NCBI GenBank assembly: GCA_937900465.1
Contig: CALCEJ010000101.1
Span: 1 to 25,857 of the forward strand
Reading direction: 5' to 3'
From: an uncultured Bacteroidales bacterium
Lineage (GTDB): Bacteria > Bacteroidota > Bacteroidia > Bacteroidales > UBA932
Length of the DNA stretch: 25,857 bases
Positions within the stretch are counted from its first letter, which is position 1. Every line of letters starts with the position of its first letter. Below the pieces are notes generated by a model that was given only the letters and a program-made list of their open reading frames with translations, was not told where the DNA came from and made no database searches. The translations under genes were made by a program, and so were the position numbers. Of this stretch, positions 7,856 to 16,175 are shown piece after piece.

Positions 7856-10800
7856 ATGAAAAAGATATACTATCATATAATCAGCGCCCTTGCGGCTGCA
7901 GCAGTGCTTTTTGCCTGCACTCCTTCCGAGGAAGCGCTCCCCGAAGGGACTTTCCGCGTGGAGGATGAGTACCTGTCACTGGATTTCACCCAGGATGCCC
8001 AGTACATTTTCGTCCCCGTGGTGAGCAATATCTCCGAAGCCTCGTGGGAGGTGACCTCCTCCGCCTCGTGGTGTATCGCCGGAACCAGCCTTTCCGGCTC
8101 CAGGGGCCTTATGATCAGCGTCGCTGAGAATCAGGAGATGGAGGCGCGTACCGCGAAGGTGTTCGTCAAGGCCCAGGAGAATAGCGTCACCCTTACCATA
8201 GTCCAGCTTGGCTACGGTCCGGCAATTATCGTCAGGGATGCATATGTGGATCCTGCCGGAGGAAAGATCGACGTTTCCGTCACTTCCAACATTGCGTATG
8301 AGGTTGGAGACCCGATCCTTGACAGCGAAGACATCGAAGAAGGAGAGGATGCCTGGCTTACCAAGTCTTCCCTTACCAAGTCGATGGCTACTGTAACCTA
8401 CAGTTTTGACGTACTTCCGAATTTCACTGCCGGAAAGCGTTATGCCGGAATTCCGGTTACCGCCGTGGACCGTTCCCTCAAGGAAGTCGATGACACCATC
8501 AGGATAACCCAGAGCATTTACGAGGATAATTCCTCTACGGATGTGATCGGAGGCACTGAGAAGTTCGCCATCCTCAGCGCCAAGGCGGTGAGAGGCGAGA
8601 ACGAGGAGTACTACAGCAAGGTGGAGGTCCTCCAGACCGGAAGCGGCTCGCCGGATCTGCTTTTCGACGGAGACGTCGAGACTTACTTCCATTCGCCCCG
8701 TTATCCTGCCCAGGAACTTGCGGACCAGTACAAGGAGTATGGTACCGAACTGCCTTTCACCATCGAGTTTGAGATGGCTGACGAGGGCAAGGCGGACTAT
8801 ATGGTCCTAAGCCATACGGGAAGCAGCGGGCGAGTGAAGAAGTTCGCCGTGTACACCAAGGAGACCGCATCCTCGGAACCCGTCCTCTGCGGTACGTTCA
8901 GCTGTTCCTCCTCCGGCACGGACAAGGAGATGTTCTACTTCGACCAGACCATCTCCAATTCCAAGTACATCATCCTCGAAATACAGGAGGCCTACGAGTC
9001 CAGCAACCGTATCCGCATCGCGGAAGTCGAGTTCTACGCGACCAACAAGGCGGACGTGGAAGAATGGATTCTCAAGGTATTTTCCGACCTCTCCTGCACG
9101 GAGCTCAAGGGCGGCGTGACTAAAAAGCTCATCAACCAGATGGCCGCCGTAGTTCCGTACATTGCAAAGAATGTTGCGATGCCTCTGTACCAGGAGACTT
9201 ACGACGAGGCGGAATTCGAATTCCGGGCCCATTCCTACGAGGCTTACAGCAACCCCCAGACGGCAAAGCAGAAGTACAACGTAAGGCTGTATACGGAGCT
9301 GGACAATCCTACCGGTATCCTTGTTAAGAACGGGGAGAGTGTCGTCGTGTGCGTGGACAGGATTCCCGAGGGGCATACGGTGAAGTTTGCCGTCAACGGA
9401 GACCAGTCTTCAGGCAACGAGTTCAACTACTCCACCTCCCAGTTCTCCCAGACGCTCAAGCCGGGTGTCAACATCGTTCCGGTCTCGCTCAGCGGGATAG
9501 AGGAAGGTCTCGTATTCATCATCCATACGGATTCTGACCTGAAGCCTTCCTCGCAGCCGGTCAAGGTCCATATCCTTCCCGGGACCTGCTCCGTCGTGGG
9601 CTACTTTGACCTGTCCCGCCACGACGACGCCCGCTTCAAAGAAATGCTCGCCGCGAATCCTTACAAGTACTTCGTCCAGAAAGGCAGCAGGACCGTGGTT
9701 GTCTTCCATACTTCTGCGCTCCGTAAACCCGCAACGGCCGGAGGAATGTCCTCCGGACTGTGGTTTATGGGCCAGCTGGTGGAATGGGAATGGGATCTTA
9801 TGGGCCTGAACGGCCAGACGGATTTCAACAATCACATTATGATAATCTCCTCTGAAGCAGAGAATGCCTATATGGATGCGAGCGACCGCCGCGTCAGGGT
9901 TGGCGCTTCGACGGTGTCCAACTATGCTACCGCGGAGATGATGAAGGACAACGGAGGCGCAGGTCCTTGGGGACTTGCCCACGAGATTGGCCACGTTAAC
10001 CAGCCTGCAATATGCTGGGAGAGTACCATCGAGTCCTCCAACAACCTCTTCTCCAACTACTGCATCTACAAGTCCGGAGTGACCGAATCCCGCGGCCATT
10101 CGCTGATTTCCCTCGCAAACTCGTACGGTCTTCCCTGGTACAAGCTGGGCAATACCGGACAGTACCAGAATGAGGATGCGGAACTGCATCTGAGGATGAA
10201 CTGGCAGCTTTGGAACTACTTCCACCGCTGCCTCGGGGACGAAGATTTCTGGCCCCGCGTATTCGCGGAGGCAAGGAAGAATCCCGCCCCGGGTATGTAC
10301 TACTCGCTGTTCGGCTACTCGAAGGAGGATCCCGGGACCTGCCAGCTGATGTTCTATGAACACGTTTGCGATGCCGCGAAGATGGACCTTACCGAGTTCT
10401 TCGACACCTGGGGATTCTTCCGTGAGGTCTCCGATACCTACGGGCAGTACCAGAGCGGAATCCTTTACAGCGTTTCCTCCTCGATGATTTCCCAGAGCAA
10501 GGCCAGGGTTGCGGCGAAGAACTATCCTAAGGCGCCTGCAATCCAATACATTGAAGACCGTACAAGGTCCACGCGCTCGAGCTCGGATCCCGGCTACAAC
10601 AAGGATATCAGGATGGGCTATTATACTACTTTCAAGGACCAGGTAAATATGACTACGGTCCCGAAGTACACGCTCAGCGGACGCAACGTCACCATTACGG
10701 ACTACTCCCAGGCGGTTGCCGTGGAGGTCTACCGCAAGTCAGACGGGCAGATGCTCTACTTCTCCAACCTTTCGGAATTCACACTTCCTGCAAAGACGGG

Positions 10801-10876
10801 CGGCGGAGAGACCATTGACACCGGCAACATCGAATTCAAGGCAGTCCAGTGGGACGGCGAAAGGAAAGCGATGTAA
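7856..10876 (+). CDS. M60-like zinc metallopeptidase (mucin/glycoprotein peptidase) with BACON and F5/8C modules
   Basis: The start at 7856, not an upstream in-frame ATG, gives a lipoprotein signal (MKKIYYHIISALAAAAVLFAC, Cys21) followed by TPSEE, acidic and surface-type. The protein has 1006 residues. A BACON-like domain (about 35-125, with SWEVTSSASWC) and a second Ig-like repeat (about 126-225) come first. An F5/8 type C/CBM32-like domain follows at about 230-392 (LLFDGDVETYFHSP, IRIAEVEFYA), then an M60-like N-terminal domain (LDNPTGILVKNGESVVV). The catalytic domain carries the gluzincin motif H709-E-I-G-H713 with the likely third zinc ligand E726 (STIESSNNLFSN). M60-like enzymes such as BT4244 cleave O-glycosylated mucin-type proteins. 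A C-terminal beta domain (about 930-1006) ends the chain. The gene lies 7 bases after its neighbour and is last in the SusCD operon. Confidence 0.93.
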   Translation: MKKIYYHIISALAAAAVLFACTPSEEALPEGTFRVEDEYLSLDFTQDAQYIFVPVVSNISEASWEVTSSASWCIAGTSLSGSRGLMISVAENQEMEARTAKVFVKAQENSVTLTIVQLGYGPAIIVRDAYVDPAGGKIDVSVTSNIAYEVGDPILDSEDIEEGEDAWLTKSSLTKSMATVTYSFDVLPNFTAGKRYAGIPVTAVDRSLKEVDDTIRITQSIYEDNSSTDVIGGTEKFAILSAKAVRGENEEYYSKVEVLQTGSGSPDLLFDGDVETYFHSPRYPAQELADQYKEYGTELPFTIEFEMADEGKADYMVLSHTGSSGRVKKFAVYTKETASSEPVLCGTFSCSSSGTDKEMFYFDQTISNSKYIILEIQEAYESSNRIRIAEVEFYATNKADVEEWILKVFSDLSCTELKGGVTKKLINQMAAVVPYIAKNVAMPLYQETYDEAEFEFRAHSYEAYSNPQTAKQKYNVRLYTELDNPTGILVKNGESVVVCVDRIPEGHTVKFAVNGDQSSGNEFNYSTSQFSQTLKPGVNIVPVSLSGIEEGLVFIIHTDSDLKPSSQPVKVHILPGTCSVVGYFDLSRHDDARFKEMLAANPYKYFVQKGSRTVVVFHTSALRKPATAGGMSSGLWFMGQLVEWEWDLMGLNGQTDFNNHIMIISSEAENAYMDASDRRVRVGASTVSNYATAEMMKDNGGAGPWGLAHEIGHVNQPAICWESTIESSNNLFSNYCIYKSGVTESRGHSLISLANSYGLPWYKLGNTGQYQNEDAELHLRMNWQLWNYFHRCLGDEDFWPRVFAEARKNPAPGMYYSLFGYSKEDPGTCQLMFYEHVCDAAKMDLTEFFDTWGFFREVSDTYGQYQSGILYSVSSSMISQSKARVAAKNYPKAPAIQYIEDRTRSTRSSSDPGYNKDIRMGYYTTFKDQVNMTTVPKYTLSGRNVTITDYSQAVAVEVYRKSDGQMLYFSNLSEFTLPAKTGGGETIDTGNIEFKAVQWDGERKAM

Positions 10877-10883
10877 GCTTTTG

Positions 10884-10913
10884 AAATCCGCGGAAAACTC
10901 CGCGGATTTTTTT
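10884..10913 (+). terminator. Intrinsic terminator of the SusCD-M60 operon
   Basis: A perfect 11-bp stem (AAATCCGCGGA at 10884-10894 with TCCGCGGATTT at 10899-10909) closes on the loop AAAC and runs into seven T residues at 10907-10913. It lies eight bases after the M60 stop codon and separates the locus from the glycogen genes. Confidence 0.9.
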
Positions 10914-10915
10914 AT

Positions 10916-10923
10916 TATATTTG
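10916..10923 (+). promoter_or_regulatory. -7 element for the glycogen operon
   Basis: TATATTTG matches TAnnTTTG perfectly. It starts two bases after the terminator T-run and ends five bases before the glgB ATG at 10929. No TTTG is present at the usual 19-21 base distance, because that position falls in the terminator stem. If it is used, transcription would start at or next to the ATG. Confidence 0.5.
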
Positions 10924-10928
10924 TGGGT

Positions 10929-12929
10929 ATGAAAAAGATATACGAACAGGATCCATACCTTATGCCGCTGAAGGGCGCAATCGACGCCCGTCACGAAAGG
11001 ATTTGGCAGGCAAGGCGCAAACTCGCCGGAGACCGCCCTCTCCCCGAGGCTGTAAACAATCATCTGTACTATGGGCTGCATCGCTGCGGGGACGGCAGCT
11101 GGGTGGTGCGCGAATGGGCTCCGAACGCGACGAGGATGTATCTCATCGGCCAGTTCAATAACTGGAAGCGGACGGACGCATACAGGCTGAATCCGGTAGG
11201 GAACGGGAACTGGGAACTGAAACTTCCCGCCTTCGCCCTCTCTCACGGCGACCTGTTCAAGTTCTACATCGAATGGCCCGGCGGAGGAGGGGAGAGGCTC
11301 CCTGCGTATGTTACACGCGCCGTCCAGGACCCTCAGACAAAGCTGTTCTCGGGTCAGGTATGGGCCCCGGAAGAGCCTTATCAGTGGAAACATCCCCGCG
11401 CGGGAAAGCGTCCCCATCCATTCATCTACGAATGCCATATCGGAATGAGCGGCGAGAAGGAAGGCGTTGCGACCTTCGAGGAATTCCGCCGCGACGTCCT
11501 CCCGAGAGTGAAGAGACTCGGGTACGACACCCTTCAGATTATGGCCCTTCAGGAACATCCTTACTATGGCTCCTTCGGCTATCAGGTATCGAATTTCTTT
11601 GCCCTGAGCTCGCGTTTCGGGACCCCGGAGGAGTTCAAAGCCCTTGTGGACGACGCTCACGGAAAAGGCATCGCCGTTGTGATGGACATTGTCCATAGCC
11701 ACAGCGTGGACAACGTGGCTGAGGGGCTCAGCGAGTTCGACGGGAGGGATGACCTGTACTTCTACAGCGGTCCCCAGGGTCATCACCCCGCCTGGGGCTC
11801 CCGCTGCTTCGACTACGGAAAAGACGAGGTCAAGTACTTCCTTCTTTCCAACGTCAAATACTGGATTGAGGAGTATCACATCGATGGTTTCCGCTTCGAC
11901 GGAGTGACCTCGATGCTGTACTGGGACCACGGCCTGGGGAGGGATTTCGGGAATTACGAGAACTACTTCGACGGCGGCGTGGACGAAAACGCGGTGACAT
12001 ACCTGGCCCTCGCGAACCAGCTTGTCCACGAGATGAACCCCAACGGATTCACCATCGCTGAGGACGTCTCCGGGATGGCCGGCCTTGCAGCGCCCTTCGA
12101 GGCGTTCGGCGTGGGCTTTGACTTCCGTATGTCGATGGGCATCGCGGACAACTGGATCAAGTGGATCAAGACCCTTCCCGACGAGCAGTGGTCCGTAGGC
12201 GAAATATGGTGGCAGCTCACCAACAAGAGGGCTGACGAGAAGACTATCTCCTATGCGGAGTGCCACGACCAGGCGCTCGTCGGCGACAAGACAATCATCT
12301 TCCGCCTTATGGACAAGGAGATGTATTTCTCGATGAACAAGGACTCGCAGTCGCCCATTGTGGACAGGGGAATCGCCCTTCACAAGATGATCCGCCTTGT
12401 CACGGCTGCAACCGCCGGTGACGGCTATCTGAACTTTATGGGCAACGAATTCGGCCATCCTGAATGGATTGACTTCCCCCGGGAAGGTAACGGATGGTCT
12501 TTTGCCCACGCAAGGAGGCTCTGGTCCCTCTCGGAACCGGACTACCTCCGCTACAGCTACCTCCGCCGTTTCGACGAGGACATGGTCCATCTTCTCCGCA
12601 AGGAGAACATCCTCCGCAGCGCCCCCGAGCTGCTTGTCCAGGACGAAGAGAAAAAAGTCTTGATTTTCAGGCGGGAAAACTGTATCTTTGCGCTGAATTT
12701 CTCGCCCACCGGATCCTTTGCGGACTACGGATTCGCGGCCCCCGGAGGAGAGTGGGTGAACGTACTTGACACGGATGAGCCCGAATACGACGGTTTTTCG
12801 AGGCTCCGTGCCCTCGAGAGTCACTTCACAGTCAGCGAGAAATCCCCGAACGGCCCCGTCTGCTATGATGATACCCTCTATCTGTATCTTCCGGCCCGGA
12901 GCGCAATTGTACTGAAAAAGAAGAACTGA
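10929..12929 (+). CDS. glgB: 1,4-alpha-glucan branching enzyme (GH13, eukaryote-like subfamily)
   Basis: The 666-residue enzyme forms alpha-1,6 branches in glycogen. A CBM48-like domain lies at about 55-150 (VVREWAPNATRMYLIGQFNNW). The GH13 barrel follows, with FIYECHIGMSGEKEGVATF, YHIDGFRFDGVTSM (nucleophile Asp324), TIAEDVSG (acid/base Glu378) and YAECHDQALVGDKT (His446, Asp447). These blocks match the plant/animal/Bacteroidetes type (GH13_8) rather than the proteobacterial GlgB type. The frame stays open upstream to 10716, but that part overlaps the M60 gene and terminator and shows no homology-like content. The ATG at 10929 (MKKIYEQDPYLMPLKGAI) is the first after the terminator and fits the family N-terminus. 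It is the first gene of the glycogen operon, with debranching enzyme 4 bases downstream. Confidence 0.96.
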   Translation: MKKIYEQDPYLMPLKGAIDARHERIWQARRKLAGDRPLPEAVNNHLYYGLHRCGDGSWVVREWAPNATRMYLIGQFNNWKRTDAYRLNPVGNGNWELKLPAFALSHGDLFKFYIEWPGGGGERLPAYVTRAVQDPQTKLFSGQVWAPEEPYQWKHPRAGKRPHPFIYECHIGMSGEKEGVATFEEFRRDVLPRVKRLGYDTLQIMALQEHPYYGSFGYQVSNFFALSSRFGTPEEFKALVDDAHGKGIAVVMDIVHSHSVDNVAEGLSEFDGRDDLYFYSGPQGHHPAWGSRCFDYGKDEVKYFLLSNVKYWIEEYHIDGFRFDGVTSMLYWDHGLGRDFGNYENYFDGGVDENAVTYLALANQLVHEMNPNGFTIAEDVSGMAGLAAPFEAFGVGFDFRMSMGIADNWIKWIKTLPDEQWSVGEIWWQLTNKRADEKTISYAECHDQALVGDKTIIFRLMDKEMYFSMNKDSQSPIVDRGIALHKMIRLVTAATAGDGYLNFMGNEFGHPEWIDFPREGNGWSFAHARRLWSLSEPDYLRYSYLRRFDEDMVHLLRKENILRSAPELLVQDEEKKVLIFRRENCIFALNFSPTGSFADYGFAAPGGEWVNVLDTDEPEYDGFSRLRALESHFTVSEKSPNGPVCYDDTLYLYLPARSAIVLKKKN

Positions 12930-12933
12930 ACAT

Positions 12934-14877
12934 ATGGCATTTTTGAAATTCAACAAGTCGGAGCTTGTCAATCTGTCGTATTCGCTGCGCCGCGAGATCA
13001 TCCTTGCATCCAAAAGCGGCGCATACTGCAACACCTCGATCGTGACTTGCAACACCCGGCGTTACCACGGCCTTCTCGCCGTACCAGTAGCCCAGTTCGG
13101 CGGATATCGTCACCTTCTGCTCTCTTCCCTGGACGAGAGCCTTTCCCTGAGGGGTAAGCGCTTCAACCTTGGAATCCACTGCTACGGTGACATTTACGAG
13201 CCCCGCGGCCACAAATATATCGTGGACTTCGACGCAGACCCCGTCCCAACGATAACCTACAAGATAGGCGAGATGGTATTCCGTAAGTCGCTTGTGCTGA
13301 GCCCTGATTCGAACCAGCTCCTTATCAAGTACGAACTCGTTGCCTCGCCCGCAAAAGTCACCCTCTCGCTCAAGCCTTTCCTCGCATTTCGCCGGGTCCA
13401 CGACCTGACGCACAAGAACGCCGCCGCCCGCAGCGAGGGCCGCGAAATCCCCGGAGGGATGGCATTCAAGCTCTATGACGGATTTCCTGACCTTAACCTC
13501 CAGCTGAGCTCCAAGGCGGAATTCAAGGGGGGAGCATACTGGTACGACAATATCACATATTCTGATGAGATGCGCCGCGGATTCGACTGCAGGGAGGACC
13601 TGCTCGTCCCCGGTGCCTTCGAACTTACGCTCAGCCCCGGTTCGTCCGTCGTTTTCTCCGCAACAGCCGGAGAACCCGCCGTCCCCGCGGGCCTCAAGCG
13701 AAAATACACCGCCCTCGTCGAAAAGATCGGGCCCATCACCTCCTTCCACGACCAGCTCGTCAAGGCGGCGGATTCCCTTATCCGCGTTACGGACGGAAAG
13801 AAGCAGATAGTCGCCGGATACAGTTGGCTGTATACCGGACTTCTCCGTGAAACCCTCGAGTCCCTGGCAGGCCTTACCCTCTACGGAAAGGATGATCCCA
13901 AGGAATTCGAAGAGATTCTGGACAACCTTATCGCTGACAATACCCAGCGCCTTTTCTACCGTACAACCCAGGTCGAATCCCCCCTCTACCTTGCAATTAC
14001 CCTCCAGCAGTATATCGCTTATACGGGTAAGGCGAAGCGGGTCTGGGAAAAGTACGGTGAAACCCTCAAGAAGATTATCGAGAGCTATGCCCCCGGACGC
14101 CGCGAGGAAGTCGCGATGCATCCCAACGGCCTCCTGTGGGCCCAGAAGGACGGCATCGCCCTTACCTGGATGAACGCTTACATCAACGGCCGCGCCGTTA
14201 CCGAAAGGCCCGGCTATCAGGTGGAGGTGAACGCGATCTGGTACAACTGCATCTGCTTTACCCTCGACCTTTGCGGAAGCTTCGGCGACAGGAAAGATCC
14301 TTTCATCCCGAAGTGGTCTGCGGTCAAGGAGCTGATAGAAAAGAATTTCCAGCCCACTTTCTGGAACGAGGAAGCCGGCTATCTCGCAGACTATGTGGAC
14401 GGCTACGGCCAGAATATGGACCTCCGCCCCAATCAGCTGTGGGCCGTTTCCCTCGACCACATCGCAGTTGACGACGAGATCGTAAGCCAGGTTATGAGAG
14501 TTGTGAATGCTGAGCTTGTTACCCGGCGCGGTATCCGCTCCCTGTCTCCCCGCGACGTCAAGTACAGGGGTGTCTACGAGGGTTCGCAGACTGACCGTGA
14601 CCTCGCATATCACAACGGCTGCGCCTTCCCAGGCCTTCTCGCCCAGTATTGCTACGCGAGCTTTATGATGATGGGCTCAAGCTTTATCAAGAGGGCCGAA
14701 TGGCTGACTGAAGGCTTCTACGAGGACCTCTCCAAGCACGGAGTAGGCACCTTCTCTGAGCTTTATGACGGTGATCCGCCCCACGAGGCTCACGGGGCAA
14801 TCTCCTCGGCTGTCGCTACCGGCGCGCTGCTGAACATTAACTGGCTGATTGAAAAGTACAAGGAGGAAAGAATATGA
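12934..14877 (+). CDS. Glycogen debranching enzyme (GDE N- and C-terminal domains, GH133-type)
   Basis: The protein has 647 residues. The N-terminal GDE domain (about 20-240) shows CNTRRYHGLLAV and the SSLDESL segment. The C-terminal alpha/alpha barrel (about 275-640) is the amylo-alpha-1,6-glucosidase-type domain, with NDLI-like DNLIADNTQRLFY, GLLWAQKDGIALTWMNA and GYQVEVNAIWYN (the glutamate region). The enzyme would remove alpha-1,6-linked glucose stubs so that phosphorylase can continue. One oddity is that where most relatives have W-G-R-D-T after the conserved GYPWF, this protein reads AGYSWLYTG then LLRET (Arg305, Glu306, Thr307), so the usual Asp is Glu. Activity may be altered, but this may also be a lineage variant. 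The gene overlaps the next one by four bases (ATGA), indicating translational coupling. Confidence 0.92.
   Translation: MAFLKFNKSELVNLSYSLRREIILASKSGAYCNTSIVTCNTRRYHGLLAVPVAQFGGYRHLLLSSLDESLSLRGKRFNLGIHCYGDIYEPRGHKYIVDFDADPVPTITYKIGEMVFRKSLVLSPDSNQLLIKYELVASPAKVTLSLKPFLAFRRVHDLTHKNAAARSEGREIPGGMAFKLYDGFPDLNLQLSSKAEFKGGAYWYDNITYSDEMRRGFDCREDLLVPGAFELTLSPGSSVVFSATAGEPAVPAGLKRKYTALVEKIGPITSFHDQLVKAADSLIRVTDGKKQIVAGYSWLYTGLLRETLESLAGLTLYGKDDPKEFEEILDNLIADNTQRLFYRTTQVESPLYLAITLQQYIAYTGKAKRVWEKYGETLKKIIESYAPGRREEVAMHPNGLLWAQKDGIALTWMNAYINGRAVTERPGYQVEVNAIWYNCICFTLDLCGSFGDRKDPFIPKWSAVKELIEKNFQPTFWNEEAGYLADYVDGYGQNMDLRPNQLWAVSLDHIAVDDEIVSQVMRVVNAELVTRRGIRSLSPRDVKYRGVYEGSQTDRDLAYHNGCAFPGLLAQYCYASFMMMGSSFIKRAEWLTEGFYEDLSKHGVGTFSELYDGDPPHEAHGAISSAVATGALLNINWLIEKYKEERI
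14860..14866 (+). promoter_or_regulatory. Shine-Dalgarno site of the GT4 gene
   Basis: AAGGAGG lies 7 bases before the ATG at 14874, inside the last codons of the debranching-enzyme gene. It is a near-perfect anti-16S complement, unusual in this phylum, and supports this start at the ATGA overlap. Confidence 0.6.
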
Positions 14878-16163
14878 GAGTCCTGATGTTCGGATGGGAG
14901 TTCCCTCCCCATATCGCAGGAGGTCTCGGAACCGCTTGTGAAGGAATAGTCAAAGGTCTCGCCGCAAACGGAGTGGAGACAATCTTCGTAATGCCCTCCG
15001 CTTCCGGAGACGAGGACCAGACTTACACCAGAATCATCAATGCAAGTGACGTTGCCGTGGATACCGTATCGGAGTCCGTGGAAGAGTTCCTTGACAAGGT
15101 GAAATTCATCCACATCGGAACCAATATGGTCCCTTATGCTTCTCCGGAAGAGTTCTCCCGTCTGGTGGAGGAAGACAGGCAGAGGCAGGTGAAGGATTTC
15201 AGCGTCTCCTACGGCCAGAAGTACAAGTTCTCCGGCAAGTACGGCGCAAACCTTATGGAAGAGGTAGCCCGCTATGCAATGGTAGGCGGGACGATCGCCG
15301 CCCGGTACAAAGATGAATTCGACGTCATCCACGCCCACGACTGGCTTACCTACTACGCCGGCATTGCGGCAAAGCAGCTTACCGGAAAGCCCCTCGTGAT
15401 CCACGTCCACGCCACATCGTTTGACCGCGGCAGCGCTGACAACATCGATACCCGCGTGTTCGCAATCGAAAAGAGGGGAATGCTCGAGGCTGACAGGGTG
15501 GTTACCGTGAGCGACCTTACCCGGAATATCGTAATCAACAAGTACGGAATAGAGCCTTCCAAGGTAGTCACGGTCCATAATGCCGTGGACTTCAGCGGCC
15601 GCGAGAACCTCGAGGTCGAAAGGGGAGTCCGCGAAAAGACCGTCACTTTCCTCGGGCGCATCACCTTCCAGAAGGGTCCGGAATACTTCATCGAAGCCGC
15701 GGCAAAGGTCCTCAAGAGGACCAAGAATGTCAGCTTCGTGATGGCCGGAAGCGGCGATATGATGAACCGCTGCATCCGCCACGCCGCAAGGCTCGGTATC
15801 ACGGACCGCTTCCATTTCACGGGCTTTCTCCGCGGAATGGACGTCCAGAAGATGTTCGCGCTTTCCGATGTCTATATAATGCCGTCCGTTTCAGAACCAT
15901 TCGGAATCTCGCCCCTTGAGGCAATGCGTACCGGCGTCCCTTCCATTATCTCCAAGCAGTCCGGCGCGGCGGAAGTCCTCCGCTATGCCTTCAAGATCGA
16001 TTTCTGGGATGTGGATGCGATGGCGGACGACATCTATGCCCTTCTGAACTATCCTGCCCTCGCATCCTTCTCCGCAAAGGAGGGCCTCGACGAGGTGAAT
16101 TCGCTCAAGTGGACCGGCGCGACCGCGAAACTGAAGAAAGTCTACGAATCAGTTGTAAAATAA
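14874..16163 (+). CDS. GT4-family glycosyltransferase of the glycogen cluster
   Basis: This 429-residue GT-B enzyme starts with the acceptor-domain pattern MFGWEFPPHIAGGLGTA (Gly16-Gly17-Leu-Gly). It contains DVIHAHDWLTYYAGI, the linker VVTVHNAV, the C-domain start VTFLGRITFQKGPEYFIEAA, and the nucleotide-sugar EX7E motif SEPFGISPLEA (Glu341, Glu349). No signal peptide or membrane segment is seen, so it is cytoplasmic. GT4 enzymes placed between debranching enzyme and GH57 genes recur in Bacteroidales, and a role in alpha-glucan or maltodextrin synthesis is likely. The sugar donor cannot be assigned from sequence. It is an unlikely GT5 GlgA because the characteristic KTGGL start is absent. 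The gene overlaps the upstream debranching gene by four bases and lies 12 bases before the GH57 gene. Confidence 0.9.
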   Translation: MRVLMFGWEFPPHIAGGLGTACEGIVKGLAANGVETIFVMPSASGDEDQTYTRIINASDVAVDTVSESVEEFLDKVKFIHIGTNMVPYASPEEFSRLVEEDRQRQVKDFSVSYGQKYKFSGKYGANLMEEVARYAMVGGTIAARYKDEFDVIHAHDWLTYYAGIAAKQLTGKPLVIHVHATSFDRGSADNIDTRVFAIEKRGMLEADRVVTVSDLTRNIVINKYGIEPSKVVTVHNAVDFSGRENLEVERGVREKTVTFLGRITFQKGPEYFIEAAAKVLKRTKNVSFVMAGSGDMMNRCIRHAARLGITDRFHFTGFLRGMDVQKMFALSDVYIMPSVSEPFGISPLEAMRTGVPSIISKQSGAAEVLRYAFKIDFWDVDAMADDIYALLNYPALASFSAKEGLDEVNSLKWTGATAKLKKVYESVVK

Positions 16164-16175
16164 AAAACACCATAT

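Noticed and set aside
10716..10928. Upstream in-frame extension of glgB
   Set aside because: It would overlap the M60 gene in another frame and run through the terminator hairpin. The added residues are arginine- and serine-rich frame-shadow sequence. The ATG at 10929 gives the family N-terminus.
10836..13055. Minus-strand open frame of 739 codons opposite glgB
   Set aside because: It is antisense to glgB with its catalytic motifs intact, crosses the terminator and gene junction, and its translation is low-complexity with no family features.
12832..14613. Minus-strand open frame of 593 codons opposite the debranching-enzyme gene
   Set aside because: Same reasoning: an antisense shadow of a confidently assigned gene, with no promoter or start signal.
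14874..16163. Assignment of the GT4 gene as classical GlgA (GT5)
   Set aside because: The N-terminal KTGGL motif of GT5 glycogen synthase is absent. The sequence has a GT4-type GGLGTA start and EX7E motif.
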